From a virus, in IMG/VR virus record IMGVR_UViG_3300037804_000399, positions 26,832 to 90,831 of that record: DNA of 64,000 bases. One strand, 5' to 3'. Position 1 is the stretch's first letter. The number at the start of each line of letters is the position of its first letter. Below are positions 33,781 to 43,337 of this stretch, in pieces. Both the position numbers and the translations under genes were made by a program. A model generated the notes under the pieces. The model searched no databases. It was given only the letters and a program-made list of their open reading frames with translations, and was not told the origin of the DNA.

Positions 33781-36537
33781 ATGAATAGACAACTTCCAGT
33801 TGATATAAAAGATATTAAAGCGTTTTCAAACGAGTATATAAATCATTCGGTTGTAAACAGAGGACGAATCAGACTATATCAGAACGACGAATACTTACTA
33901 CAACAAATCGAAGGTATTTGGGGAAGTAGAGTTGATGAGCGTTTTCGTCTCATACGTACTTCAGAAACTGATTTTCAATATAAGCTTATCAATAATGCGG
34001 ATGTACCAGCTGTAAAGCTAGGTGACGTTATTGCGTACAGTGAAGAAGTAACTCTAGATGGTATTAAACCAAAATGGGGAATTCACACACCAACTACTTA
34101 TCTCAATGATTTGGTTGATGTTGATACTGATCTCGGCGAAGATGATGCTGAATTTAGTTATGCACTTGTATATGATAGAGAAACTGAATCTTGGAAAGCT
34201 ACAAAAGCTTTAATTAATATCGACCAATTAACAATTAATGTTATTGATGTTGTTCATGAAGTTATTGGAAGAACTATTGATGTAAACTCTGATCCACTTA
34301 TTCAGGATTTAGTTTATGTAAATGATGAAGTCATTTATCTTCCAAAGCCAAATAATCATGGTGATAAAATCACTATTGTTAAACCAGCTATCAACACTGG
34401 AACAAGTCCAGTAGATGAAGAGCTCCAAGTTGGTAGTCCTTTTAGAGTTATGATCAGAGTTGTTGATCCTGTTACCCCTTTCACAAGAGACGATAGTGAA
34501 ACATTAACAGTAAGTAAACTGACTCATCCAACTATTTTAGGTAAGCTTTATAATGAAGCTCAAGTATACTGCGAAGATGAAGATAGACCTTTCTCGAGTA
34601 TTACTTTTATTGCATCCATGGAGACATTGACATTAAACACTGGTGAAGAAGTAGAAGTTTCAAATTGGGTTCCTGTAAACGGTACAGGTAACTGGCAATA
34701 TGATTATGCTGATCCAACAATGAGTGAAACTCTTGATGATCATGGATTTGATTTAGATACTGGAAATACTTTAACTGCTGCTGCACAAATAAATTTCAAC
34801 CCAAGTCAGTTATCATCAAAAGGTCTAATAACTTTATTAGGTGATACTCCTGCTAACTATGGACTTGATAATCAAGTGCTTGTTACTAATCCAGGAGAAT
34901 CCAAGTATGAATTAAAAAACCTTCATCATGATTTACATGATAGTGATTATCATACAAATGTTGATGCTGCTGAAATTACTACTGGTCAAACTTTAGTATT
35001 CAAAAAGAATCTTGGCGATAACGGAATGTTCGTAAATGAAACTCTGAAATCAAACAATTCTGCAAACTTAAATGTTAGCGTCGGAACTATTATAGAAGTG
35101 TATAGTAGTACTGCTTTAACACAAATCAATCTACCAAATACTACAGAGTCAGATGATTCTTGGTTACTGGCTGATGGATCTGAGATAGTTGCGGCTGATT
35201 ATCCTGCTCTCATTCCTATTTTAAATAGTGATACAGTTGATATGTTGACTCTTCCGAGTATCACAACAGCAACAGATGTTTACGCCTTCATAAAGGCTAC
35301 AAATGCTACTGTACGTGAAATAAGAGACATGTCATATAAGCACTTAGCAAACCCTTTAGAATTAACACCGCAACCAATCACTAGCAAGGACGATGCCTTA
35401 ATAGAACAAACTGTTCTTTTATCAAGCCCGAACTTTGCTGGAATATCATTTTGGAACGTAAGAAAACTTTATGTTGAGATTTGTGTAACCGACAAGTATA
35501 CTCCTTATTGGGAAGATTCATATATCGGAACTGATTCATACTTCTCACCAAACCTCGATGATTCATGTCAAGATTCATTTCAAGATTCATTTCAAGATTC
35601 ATTTCAAGATTCATTTCAAGACTCTTGTCAGGATTCAGCATTTGATTTCCAAGACTCAATGTTCACAGGATTTGAAGTTGGTATAGGTGATACGTTCATA
35701 ACATTACAAGCAAAACTACCTGGCGCAACAAACTATACAAAATTATTTCAGAAGCAAACATTTGACACTGAAAGCTTTTCAACCCTTCTTGAGATTCCAG
35801 TTAATGAGAATCAGGAATGTGTTAACATTAAGTTTGGTTCAATGGTTAATTCATACTTTGGATTATCAGTAAAAGTAATTGGAGTAGATTGCGTTCGTGA
35901 ATTAACTTCTTCATTAGATGTAGAAACAGTTCAGATTAAAGGTACTGTTTCAAATGTAGATGTTTATAATCAACAGTATATTGATAACATTAGTAAATCA
36001 TTAACTGATAGCACTACAGGATTGAGCATTTATCCAATTCATGTGTTAGCCAATCAAGAAGTTTCAGAACCGTTTACTGAGTGGAGCGAAGTATTCGCAT
36101 TCCTAAATAACGATCTCGATCTTTCGACAGTTACAAAGACTACAATCAAAGGACAATTTTACAACTCTGGTTTATCAACAACACTGATCAATACAAACAC
36201 ACATCTTCAAGAAAACATGGCAACATTAAATGTCACTTTTGATTGGGAAGGTGGAACGATGATTGGTTCGTATGATATAAATCAAGGTGCTAGTCCATTG
36301 TTATTGTTTAGTGGAATTATAAAAGGTACTCGTTCAGTTGTTGGTGGTCTATATGTTTGGGACATTACAACACAAACTACTTTTGGTGTTGAGCCTTCAC
36401 TTGCTCCGACTATCAAATTTGAGTTTGAGCCAAGCGTGTCTCCATCATTCCCAGTTATCAATGCACTTCCGAAACCAGGTATCAACGATGTAGTATCATA
36501 CGATATTACACATTATCGTCACACTAACACGATTTAA
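33781..36537 (+). CDS. Tail fibre/baseplate protein with collar-type domain and FQDS repeats
   Basis: A 918-residue protein. Near residues 460-510 it has S-W-L-L-A-D-G-S-E-I-V-A-A-D-Y-P-A-L, later L-P-S-I and A-F-I-K-A, matching the phage tail collar domain found in short tail fibres such as T4 gp12. At about residues 597-620 a tandem F-Q-D-S repeat occurs, encoded by 12-bp units. The T4 relatives gp9, gp10 and gp12 all sit in this position after gp8. It is most likely a baseplate-attached fibre; which one cannot be decided by eye. Confidence 0.65.
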   Translation: MNRQLPVDIKDIKAFSNEYINHSVVNRGRIRLYQNDEYLLQQIEGIWGSRVDERFRLIRTSETDFQYKLINNADVPAVKLGDVIAYSEEVTLDGIKPKWGIHTPTTYLNDLVDVDTDLGEDDAEFSYALVYDRETESWKATKALINIDQLTINVIDVVHEVIGRTIDVNSDPLIQDLVYVNDEVIYLPKPNNHGDKITIVKPAINTGTSPVDEELQVGSPFRVMIRVVDPVTPFTRDDSETLTVSKLTHPTILGKLYNEAQVYCEDEDRPFSSITFIASMETLTLNTGEEVEVSNWVPVNGTGNWQYDYADPTMSETLDDHGFDLDTGNTLTAAAQINFNPSQLSSKGLITLLGDTPANYGLDNQVLVTNPGESKYELKNLHHDLHDSDYHTNVDAAEITTGQTLVFKKNLGDNGMFVNETLKSNNSANLNVSVGTIIEVYSSTALTQINLPNTTESDDSWLLADGSEIVAADYPALIPILNSDTVDMLTLPSITTATDVYAFIKATNATVREIRDMSYKHLANPLELTPQPITSKDDALIEQTVLLSSPNFAGISFWNVRKLYVEICVTDKYTPYWEDSYIGTDSYFSPNLDDSCQDSFQDSFQDSFQDSFQDSCQDSAFDFQDSMFTGFEVGIGDTFITLQAKLPGATNYTKLFQKQTFDTESFSTLLEIPVNENQECVNIKFGSMVNSYFGLSVKVIGVDCVRELTSSLDVETVQIKGTVSNVDVYNQQYIDNISKSLTDSTTGLSIYPIHVLANQEVSEPFTEWSEVFAFLNNDLDLSTVTKTTIKGQFYNSGLSTTLINTNTHLQENMATLNVTFDWEGGTMIGSYDINQGASPLLLFSGIIKGTRSVVGGLYVWDITTQTTFGVEPSLAPTIKFEFEPSVSPSFPVINALPKPGINDVVSYDITHYRHTNTI
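35569..35640 (+). repeat. 12-bp tandem repeat coding for Q-D-S-F
   Basis: Four perfect copies of CAAGATTCATTT (35569-35616) are followed by two degenerate copies. Copy-number change would keep the reading frame. Confidence 0.9.
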
Positions 36538-36548
36538 GGATAATAATT

Positions 36549-37385
36549 ATGAAAGAAATTCAATCTATACAAATTGAAGATGGTGACGATGGAAGAGTTC
36601 CAGCAACAGATTCAACTTCTTCAAAGGGATATGTAGTTAGAAAATTAGATAACCCTGACTTTGTAGAACCGTTTAAAACAGAAGCAGCATTTGATCAATT
36701 TGAAGATTCTTCTTTTGATCCTCTCGTAAGTAAAGTTGATTATGTATATGATTATGTAACTCAGTTTGATGATAGTTTTATGTTGGAAGATTCATTTCCA
36801 GGATTTACAGATCCTAATGATAGAGCAAATCATTTTGGAACTCAAACAGCTGATACAATTGAAGACTTTGACGAAGCAGTGTTGTTACTTCTTCCAATGG
36901 AAGCCTTTAAACATTATATTGCTGTTGTCGTACACACTGATAATGTCACTAATCAATTCAGTGAAATCATCAATCCAGCTGCACCTGCTTATTCAAGCAA
37001 AGATCCATTAGGAACTATTGTTGCAGATATTCTTCCAATGAACATTGGAGATATTACATACGCTTCAATGAATTATAAATGTTCAGGACAAGATGGTACC
37101 AAAGATTGGGATTATCATTTGATTCTTGATTTAGAAAATGAAACATACAGTGGGTATGTTGCAATGTCTGATACTGACGGAGATGATGTAGTTAAAATTA
37201 ATGGTGTGTTAGATGGAACACCTTGTACGTTGACAGTTCTAAGCGGAACTCAAGGTTCTGATTTAGAGATTGCTATAGAAGCAAATGAGTTTTCAGGCGA
37301 ATGGTTGATTACAGCTCTACCTAAGATTAAAACAATCACAGGTACAACTGGTAAAAAACATCAATATACCATACAAACTCAATAA
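36549..37385 (+). CDS. Probable virion structural protein, unknown role
   Basis: A 278-residue acidic protein with AAGGATAAT ribosome site, 11 bp after the fibre gene. It has several D-S-F motifs (F-E-D-S-S-F-D, F-D-D-S-F-M-L-E-D-S-F) like the repeat of the previous protein, then a beta-rich second half (K-D-W-D-Y-H-L-I-L-D-L). It ends the late structural block. No family is recognised; structural assignment rests on context and composition. Confidence 0.6.
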   Translation: MKEIQSIQIEDGDDGRVPATDSTSSKGYVVRKLDNPDFVEPFKTEAAFDQFEDSSFDPLVSKVDYVYDYVTQFDDSFMLEDSFPGFTDPNDRANHFGTQTADTIEDFDEAVLLLLPMEAFKHYIAVVVHTDNVTNQFSEIINPAAPAYSSKDPLGTIVADILPMNIGDITYASMNYKCSGQDGTKDWDYHLILDLENETYSGYVAMSDTDGDDVVKINGVLDGTPCTLTVLSGTQGSDLEIAIEANEFSGEWLITALPKIKTITGTTGKKHQYTIQTQ

Positions 37386-37391
37386 AACAAC

Positions 37392-37419
37392 TTACAAATG
37401 CATGATAGATCGCTATTAT
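37392..37419 (+). promoter_or_regulatory. Promoter, class II (TTACAA-16-TATTAT)
   Basis: TTACAA (37392-37397), 16-bp spacer, TATTAT (37414-37419), 51 bp upstream of the gp55 start. It allows the late sigma factor gene to be read before late transcription. Confidence 0.55.
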
Positions 37420-37470
37420 ATACTATAGAGAGAATCACAAGTGCGTTTCCAATCACATTGGAGATTAAGA

Positions 37471-38043
37471 ATGGCTAGAAAAAGACACATATACTACGTT
37501 GGCAAAGAAGAATTGATGAGTGAGTTACGACTTTTCAATGAATCAATGGCAAAAGATCCACAAAATATAGGTACTGCTACTGAAGAACTTGGAGAAATGT
37601 TATTAAAGATTGCTACTAGGTATGCTACTCGTCCAAACTTTTGGCGATATTCGTTCCGAGAAGATTTTGTAAACGAAGCAATCTTTAGAATGGTTAAAAA
37701 CCTTCACAAAATAGATTTAAATCACCCGAAGTGTAATCCATTTAGTTACTTGACTATGATTTGTCATAATGTATTCATATTTTGGATCATGAAATCGAAG
37801 AAACATGAGAAAGCAAAACTAGAAATAGCAAGAGAACACCTTATCGATCTGGAATACATGAATGATATTGATAGGTCTCAACAATTACAAATTTTAGATG
37901 AAATTGAAACTGCTCAATTTGGTGAGAATGAAAAACGAGAAATGAAAACACCGAGAGCAAAGAAATTAGCAGATGCTAAGAAAGCTAAAGCAGAAGCAAA
38001 GGCAAAAGAAGAAGCAGAATCAACACCATCAAAAGAAAAATAA
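37471..38043 (+). CDS. 55: Late transcription sigma factor (gp55-like)
   Basis: The ATG at 37471 has a GGAG site 8 nt upstream and is preferred to the in-frame GTG at 37441. The 190-residue product follows T4 gp55 (185): K-E-E-L-M-S-E-L near the start, a central Y-S-F-R-E-D-F-V-N-E-A-I-F-R-M-V-K-N-L-H sigma region 2-like helix pair, and N-P-F-S-Y-L-T-M-I-C-H-N. The exact TATAAATA promoters in the window are its expected targets. The C-terminus is Lys/Ala/Glu-rich and lacks the hydrophobic-acidic clamp-binding end of T4 gp55. Confidence 0.8.
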   Translation: MARKRHIYYVGKEELMSELRLFNESMAKDPQNIGTATEELGEMLLKIATRYATRPNFWRYSFREDFVNEAIFRMVKNLHKIDLNHPKCNPFSYLTMICHNVFIFWIMKSKKHEKAKLEIAREHLIDLEYMNDIDRSQQLQILDEIETAQFGENEKREMKTPRAKKLADAKKAKAEAKAKEEAESTPSKEK

Positions 38044-38066
38044 TACTTTACTTGAAATATAAGTTT

Positions 38067-38097
38067 AAAAAGGATCAACCATGTTGATCTTTTTTTA
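38067..38097 (+). terminator. Intrinsic terminator after gp55
   Basis: GATCAAC (38073-38079) and GTTGATC (38083-38089) form a 7-bp stem with 3-nt loop; flanking A and T tracts extend it. Confidence 0.8.
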
Positions 38098-38110
38098 TGT
38101 AAACTCATAC

Positions 38111-38138
38111 TTAAAATTTCAATAGTTAATACGATAAT
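38111..38138 (+). promoter_or_regulatory. Promoter, class II (TTAAAA-16-GATAAT)
   Basis: TTAAAA (38111-38116), 16-bp spacer, GATAAT (38133-38138), 42 bp upstream of gp47. Confidence 0.6.
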
Positions 38139-38180
38139 AACACAATAAAAAATGATATTGTACACCCTTGGAGATTAAAT

Positions 38181-39239
38181 ATGAAAATTGCAATGTTCAG
38201 TGACATACACTGGGGTAAAAATAAAGACGCTCTTTATAGATTAAATCAAACTACCGATTACATTGACTACTTTATTCGTAGATGTATGGAAATGGAAATA
38301 GATCAAGTATTTTTTCTTGGAGATTGGTTTGAAAATAGATTTTCTCTTTCAGTTTCAACATTTGTAGAATCGTATCAATGTTTAAAAAAGATTGCTGATA
38401 TTTATCCTGTTACTATGGTAGTAGGAAACCATGACATGGTAATGAAAAACAGCATGGAGGTTACAAGCGTTAAAGTATTTGAAGAAATTCCTGGAGTAAA
38501 GGTTGTTGACGATCCAGAGATTATGAAATTTGGTGATCGCAACTTCTTAATGTATCCGTACGGATTTGATTTAAAACCTTATATCAGTACTGGTGAAATA
38601 GATGCTGCGTTCGGTCACTTTGAATTTAACGGTGCAGCACTTGTAGGTCACGTTCATGCTGGTTCGCCTTTTTCAATTGATCATGTTTCAAAAATAGCTC
38701 CTTTAACTTTCTCTGGTCACTTTCATGTAAGAAAAGAATATCCTACTGAACACGGAACTGTAATTACAGTTGGATGTCCATTTATGTTAGATTGGGGCGA
38801 TTGTGGAAACTCAAAAGGTATTTGGACAATTGATACTACTGATATGTCTTATGAGTTTCATGAAAACGAACACAGTGCAATTTATCATAAAATTTATTGG
38901 TCGATGGTTCAGAAGGGTGCTCAGAAAATAAATCCCGAAGAAATAAAAGGCAATTTTGCAAAACTAATTATAGATGATGATTATGTTTACCATGAAGTTT
39001 CTTCTATGGTAGATGAAATTAATACTCACAATCCTCTTCGTCCATGTGTAACTGATTTCTTATTTAGCCAATATGATTTATCAACATCTGATACTGACAC
39101 TATTACTAAATTAAATATTAACTCTAAATTTGATTACATTGAGAAGTATATTGAAAAATCTACTGATGACCGTATCACAAAGTTAGATCGCAAGCAATTG
39201 ATAGATACTGCTAGAAATTTTTATGAAAAGGTAAATTAA
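38181..39239 (+). CDS. 47: Recombination nuclease subunit gp47 (SbcD/Mre11-like)
   Basis: A 352-residue protein, close to T4 gp47 (339). The metallophosphoesterase motifs are all visible: D8-I-H10, G-D-W, G82-N-H-D85, G156-H-V-H159 and S-G-H-F-H. It forms a complex with gp46 that resects double-strand ends to load the UvsX pathway and supports recombination-dependent replication. The stop overlaps the gp46 start (TAATG), so the two subunits are coupled. Own class II promoter and an upstream terminator isolate it from gp55. Confidence 0.93.
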   Translation: MKIAMFSDIHWGKNKDALYRLNQTTDYIDYFIRRCMEMEIDQVFFLGDWFENRFSLSVSTFVESYQCLKKIADIYPVTMVVGNHDMVMKNSMEVTSVKVFEEIPGVKVVDDPEIMKFGDRNFLMYPYGFDLKPYISTGEIDAAFGHFEFNGAALVGHVHAGSPFSIDHVSKIAPLTFSGHFHVRKEYPTEHGTVITVGCPFMLDWGDCGNSKGIWTIDTTDMSYEFHENEHSAIYHKIYWSMVQKGAQKINPEEIKGNFAKLIIDDDYVYHEVSSMVDEINTHNPLRPCVTDFLFSQYDLSTSDTDTITKLNINSKFDYIEKYIEKSTDDRITKLDRKQLIDTARNFYEKVN

Positions 39240-41035
39240 TGACCCATCACAACATCCAATTTAGACGATTAACAGTTTCAAATTTTCTATCTGTAGGTGC
39301 TCCTATTGTAGTTGACTTTCCAGATTATGTTGGATTGAATTACGTTTACGGATTCAATCATGACCTTGATACTAAAAACGGATCGGGAAAATCTACCATA
39401 TTTGTAGATGCTATTTTATTTGCACTGTTCGGAAAAACTCTCAGACCAATAACAAGAAAGCATATTCCTAATAGAAATTATGCATGTGAAGGTGATACAG
39501 AAGTACGATTAGAATTAGAAGTTGGTAAGGACAAATATGTCATCACTAGAGGAATGACAAAGCACAGACAGCTTCCAACAATGATGGTTACTCATAACGG
39601 TATAAATGTTACTAAAGGTAGTGCGGATGCTACTAATAGTTTTATCGAAACAAATATTTTAAAAAGTAATTGGAACGTCTTCAAAAACTGTATAGTACTT
39701 TCATCTAATGAACAAAACTCTTTTCTTAAAATGAAGAGTGGTGAAAAAAGAAAGTTTGTAGAAGAAGTTTTTGATTTAGCTGTATTTGGTAACATGGAAA
39801 CTAAAGTAAAAGAAGATGTCAAGAAAGTTGAATCTGAATTACTTTCTACACAGAAGATGATCAAAAAAATTCAACTTGATGTTGCTCAGTTTGAAGATGA
39901 AAGAACCAAACACGAGGACAATAAGAAGGAACGTCTCCGTGATCTCGTTACAGAAATGAAAGATAAAAAGGTTCAGTATCAACTTGCTAATAAAGAAGTA
40001 GAGTCTTACGAAGAAGAAAAAGTTGAACTTTCTGCAAAATTATCAAAATTTGACGTTGAAACATTCAAGAAACTAAAGGATAGTGAAATACAGGTTACTT
40101 CTAAAGTAAAACAACTTAAAAGTGAAAACACTTCAAGTAAAAAGTATCTTGCAAAGTATGAAGACATCTTATCAGAAATTGGTGAGTTGTGTTGTCTGCC
40201 TAGAGTAAAGGACAAGTTTAAGATTGATGAAACATTGGAACAGATTTCTACTAGAGATGAAACTATTGAAAAATTTTATCAAATAGGAAAGAAATTATCG
40301 TCTCAAAATAAAATTTTACAAACTCGAAAGGATCAATACGAAAAAGATAAACATAGTGTAACTGCAATTGATATTGAAATTAGACATTTAAAATCAAAAG
40401 AGAAGGATTGTATCCGTGAGTTAAAAAGATTACAAAAGGAAGTTACATCTGTTGAAGACCATCAACCTTTTAAAGAATTGATTAAACAAAATACTGAACA
40501 GTTAAACTCTCATGTAGACGTTTTTAAAGGCTATGTAACTCGACAACAGTACCTTCAAGCAGTCCAACTCATTGTAAGTGCTGACGGAGTTAAGAAGTTC
40601 GTTATAAAGGATTTGATTGACATTCTTAATAACAGAATACAATTCTATCTCAAGAAAATGAATTCTTCATATACTTGTATATTTGATAGTAACTTTGATT
40701 GTACTTTTGTTACTGAAACAGGAGAATGTAGTTATGATAACTTTTCAACAGGTGAACGAGCTAGGATTAATATTTCAGTATTGTTTGCATTTCGTGAGAT
40801 GTTATTTAATCAAGGTAATCTGATTTCATCTATTTTAGTTCTTGATGAATTTCTTGATAGTGGATTAGATGAACAAGCTGTAGTATCTCTCATGGAAATA
40901 TTAACAGAATTAAAAGATTCAGGACAAGTAGAAAGTATTATTCTAATCTCTCACAGAGAGTGTGTAGATGATGCTGACTTTGATAATATCATAACTGTCA
41001 TCAAAGAAGGTGGGTTTTCAAGAATTTCAAATTAA
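39239..41035 (+). CDS. 46: Recombination nuclease ATPase gp46 (SbcC/Rad50-like)
   Basis: A 598-residue protein, near T4 gp46 (560). Walker A is N47-G-S-G-K-S-T53. Two long coiled-coil arms flank a central Cys pair (G-E-L-C-C-L-P) near residue 320, a possible zinc-hook-like apex although it is CC rather than the usual CxxC. The signature motif is F-S-T-G-E-R-A-R, and Walker B plus D-loop V-L-D-E-F-L-D-S-G-L-D. All ATPase elements are intact. Translated with gp47. Confidence 0.93.
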   Translation: MTHHNIQFRRLTVSNFLSVGAPIVVDFPDYVGLNYVYGFNHDLDTKNGSGKSTIFVDAILFALFGKTLRPITRKHIPNRNYACEGDTEVRLELEVGKDKYVITRGMTKHRQLPTMMVTHNGINVTKGSADATNSFIETNILKSNWNVFKNCIVLSSNEQNSFLKMKSGEKRKFVEEVFDLAVFGNMETKVKEDVKKVESELLSTQKMIKKIQLDVAQFEDERTKHEDNKKERLRDLVTEMKDKKVQYQLANKEVESYEEEKVELSAKLSKFDVETFKKLKDSEIQVTSKVKQLKSENTSSKKYLAKYEDILSEIGELCCLPRVKDKFKIDETLEQISTRDETIEKFYQIGKKLSSQNKILQTRKDQYEKDKHSVTAIDIEIRHLKSKEKDCIRELKRLQKEVTSVEDHQPFKELIKQNTEQLNSHVDVFKGYVTRQQYLQAVQLIVSADGVKKFVIKDLIDILNNRIQFYLKKMNSSYTCIFDSNFDCTFVTETGECSYDNFSTGERARINISVLFAFREMLFNQGNLISSILVLDEFLDSGLDEQAVVSLMEILTELKDSGQVESIILISHRECVDDADFDNIITVIKEGGFSRISN

Positions 41036-41091
41036 ATTGATTTTAATATTAATACTTAGATTTAACGAATAAACAGTACAAGGACAAAGGC

Positions 41092-41736
41092 ATGAGCGAA
41101 TTAAAAGAAAAATACATGAGACTGATTGATGCAGAAGACCCTTCTGTGATAATGTATGCGAGTTTAGCAGTATCAGATCAAAAAGGTCTTGAAAATGAAT
41201 TTGGAGTAATGGGGTATAAAGTTGGTCCACTTGCACCTTCAGACACGTTGAAGAAAATTCAAGCAAGTCTAATGAATGCGGACTTTGAAGAACTGTATGA
41301 AGAGACTCCTAAACAACTTCAAGGATTCGATGGAGATCTTGGCGAGTTCTTAACTATGAATGAAGAACAAGAAGAACAAATGAGAGCTCAGCTTCCAGTT
41401 CAACCAAAAACTCATACATCTCAAGCTGGTAGAAATAATCAACCTCAACAATACGCTCAGCAACCTGTAAAAACTCCTCCAGTTTACTTTACTGATCCGA
41501 CAAGTGGATTTGAATTTAAAGTTGAAGATGGAATAGCTTATAAGAAAGATTGGGTTGATTTGTCGGATGGAAGGGAAATAAAAGTATTTGCTATCAATAT
41601 TAACGAAGGTGGAAATCCGGATATTACAAGCAGTAGTGTAGTAAAAGTTTTGGATTGGGTAAGAGTTGAGCAAGAAGAGGAAGATGTTACTGAAGGTGAA
41701 GATTCGGACGTGACAAATGAAGCCACTACTAATTAA
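41092..41736 (+). CDS. Unknown acidic protein after gp46
   Basis: A 214-residue protein with AAGGACAAAGG ribosome site. N-terminal half helical; a Gln/Pro-rich linker near residues 100-130 (Q-P-Q-Q-Y-A-Q-Q-P); then a compact beta part (F-T-D-P-T-S-G-F-E-F-K-V-E-D-G) and a very acidic tail. A weak promoter-like pair TTGATT-16-GATTTA lies at 41037-41064. It takes the position of gp45.2/gp45 in T4 but does not resemble either. Unknown. Confidence 0.7.
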   Translation: MSELKEKYMRLIDAEDPSVIMYASLAVSDQKGLENEFGVMGYKVGPLAPSDTLKKIQASLMNADFEELYEETPKQLQGFDGDLGEFLTMNEEQEEQMRAQLPVQPKTHTSQAGRNNQPQQYAQQPVKTPPVYFTDPTSGFEFKVEDGIAYKKDWVDLSDGREIKVFAININEGGNPDITSSSVVKVLDWVRVEQEEEDVTEGEDSDVTNEATTN

Positions 41737-42271
41737 CAACTTCTGTGATTTAGTAAATGATGTCCTTGTTGAAGTAATTAATAACAATCACGAAATAATT
41801 ATTTCACAGGACGGATCTACTTTATTACTCAACGAACGTTTCATTCGACAATCAGTTATCGAAATGAATAGTCTTCTTAAAAAGATGGAAGGTAGTCATC
41901 GCATAGTTGTACATTCATGTCACCCAAACGATAATTGGAGAAACGTTGAACAAATTGAACTATGTCATTATCTTCCCACTTATCTTGAAACGAACAATGA
42001 GAAGTTTGATTGGTTTTATCATGAGCTTTGGTCTAAACTAATTAAGAAGAAACATCTCATTTGCATTTCCAATCCACGTTTAGATTACTATGATATATTA
42101 AAGGTAATTGATGAACACATAATTAGTGTTTACATTAACGAAGAACCTTCTCGCAGTGAGAAGTACATCACTAATGGTAATGAGTATTTTGATCACTCAG
42201 GACCAATTGAACAGAAATTTAAAACACAGTTAGAGATTGAACTTGCAACTCATAGTTTAATACACTTGTAA
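41717..42271 (+). CDS. Unknown protein upstream of primase
   Basis: A 184-residue protein overlapping the previous gene by 20 nt. It has a mixed alpha/beta look, with H-R-I-V-V-H-S-C-H-P near residue 58 and K-H-L-I-C-I-S-N-P-R-L-D-Y-Y-D near 118. No catalytic pattern is recognised. It is followed 9 bp later by primase. Confidence 0.65.
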   Translation: MKPLLINNFCDLVNDVLVEVINNNHEIIISQDGSTLLLNERFIRQSVIEMNSLLKKMEGSHRIVVHSCHPNDNWRNVEQIELCHYLPTYLETNNEKFDWFYHELWSKLIKKKHLICISNPRLDYYDILKVIDEHIISVYINEEPSRSEKYITNGNEYFDHSGPIEQKFKTQLEIELATHSLIHL

Positions 42272-42280
42272 AGGAATGTC

Positions 42281-43270
42281 ATGTTTAGCGAATTCGACAA
42301 ATCATTATTTGTAAGAGAAAAACTTAATATTCTTGTTAGCAATATGAATATCATGAGAGATGTTTGGAGATTCAGATGTCCCATCTGTGGTGACTCAAGT
42401 AGAAACTCTCATAAGAAGCGTGGCAATTATTACTTAGGTACAAATAGCTATTATTGTTTTAACTGTGCTTATTCTGGATCTGGGTTTCACTTAGTCGCAA
42501 AAATATCAGGTAGAACATATTCAGATGTTCAATCAGAATTCTTATGTAGCTTGCGAGATATGTCAACAACAACAGCAGCTCCTATTATAAATGAGCAGCC
42601 CGATTATAGTTCACTTACTCCTGTCACAGCTACAATATCGGAAAAACATCACATTCCTTCTAATTGGCTTACTCCTGAAGATGAAGTAAAACAATTAATC
42701 GAAGATCGACAATTGTATTCTGCTCCATTCTTACAGAGAAATTTCAAATTATATTATGATGAGAATCAAAACAAACTTGTTATTCCATGGATGAGAGAAG
42801 GTCAATTTAAATGCGCTCAATATAGAAAGCTTGATAATTCAAATGGACCAAAATACATTTTTGAAAAGAATGCTCCTAAAGATGTAATGAATTTGGACAT
42901 TGTTGACGAGTCATTGGACTTTATTTTCTTAGTGGAAGGAGTATTTGATGCAATTTTTGTTCGCAATGGGGTAGCTGTTGGAGGTCTTAATGTTTCTCGT
43001 AAACAATTAGACCTGATAGAAGAAAAATCTACAGCAAAAGTAGTTTACATGCCTGATAATCAGCACACTGACAGGGCTTCTAAAGAATTCTCTGAAAAAT
43101 TAATAGATAAAGGTAAGCTAGTTTTCATTTGGCCAAAAAGTATTACTCAAAAGGACGTCAATAGCTACGTTACTGAGACAGGGAATACTGATTTCGAGGA
43201 TTTTGACTGGCTAGTCAAACATATTTCGAGAGGGCCAGTAGCAAAATTGAAATTAAAAGGCATTAGATGA
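42281..43270 (+). CDS. 61: DNA primase (gp61-like)
   Basis: A 329-residue protein against 342 in T4. A zinc ribbon sits at C33-P-I-C36 and C59-F-N-C62, followed by a TOPRIM fold with F-L-V-E-G-V-F-D-A near residue 220 and M-P-D-N-Q-H-T-D for the metal-binding Asp. It makes RNA primers for lagging-strand synthesis with the gp41 helicase, which is not seen in this window. Ribosome site AAGGAATG. Confidence 0.88.
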   Translation: MFSEFDKSLFVREKLNILVSNMNIMRDVWRFRCPICGDSSRNSHKKRGNYYLGTNSYYCFNCAYSGSGFHLVAKISGRTYSDVQSEFLCSLRDMSTTTAAPIINEQPDYSSLTPVTATISEKHHIPSNWLTPEDEVKQLIEDRQLYSAPFLQRNFKLYYDENQNKLVIPWMREGQFKCAQYRKLDNSNGPKYIFEKNAPKDVMNLDIVDESLDFIFLVEGVFDAIFVRNGVAVGGLNVSRKQLDLIEEKSTAKVVYMPDNQHTDRASKEFSEKLIDKGKLVFIWPKSITQKDVNSYVTETGNTDFEDFDWLVKHISRGPVAKLKLKGIR

Positions 43271-43291
43271 TATCTTATCGCCTAATAAATA

Positions 43292-43299
43292 TATAAATA
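43292..43299 (+). promoter_or_regulatory. T4-type late promoter TATAAATA
   Basis: An exact consensus match 38 bp upstream of the tagged AAA+ gene, although the neighbours on both sides are replication or chaperone genes. Confidence 0.8.
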
Positions 43300-43337
43300 A
43301 GAATAATGTCTAATCAAATACTGTATAAGGAATCAAA

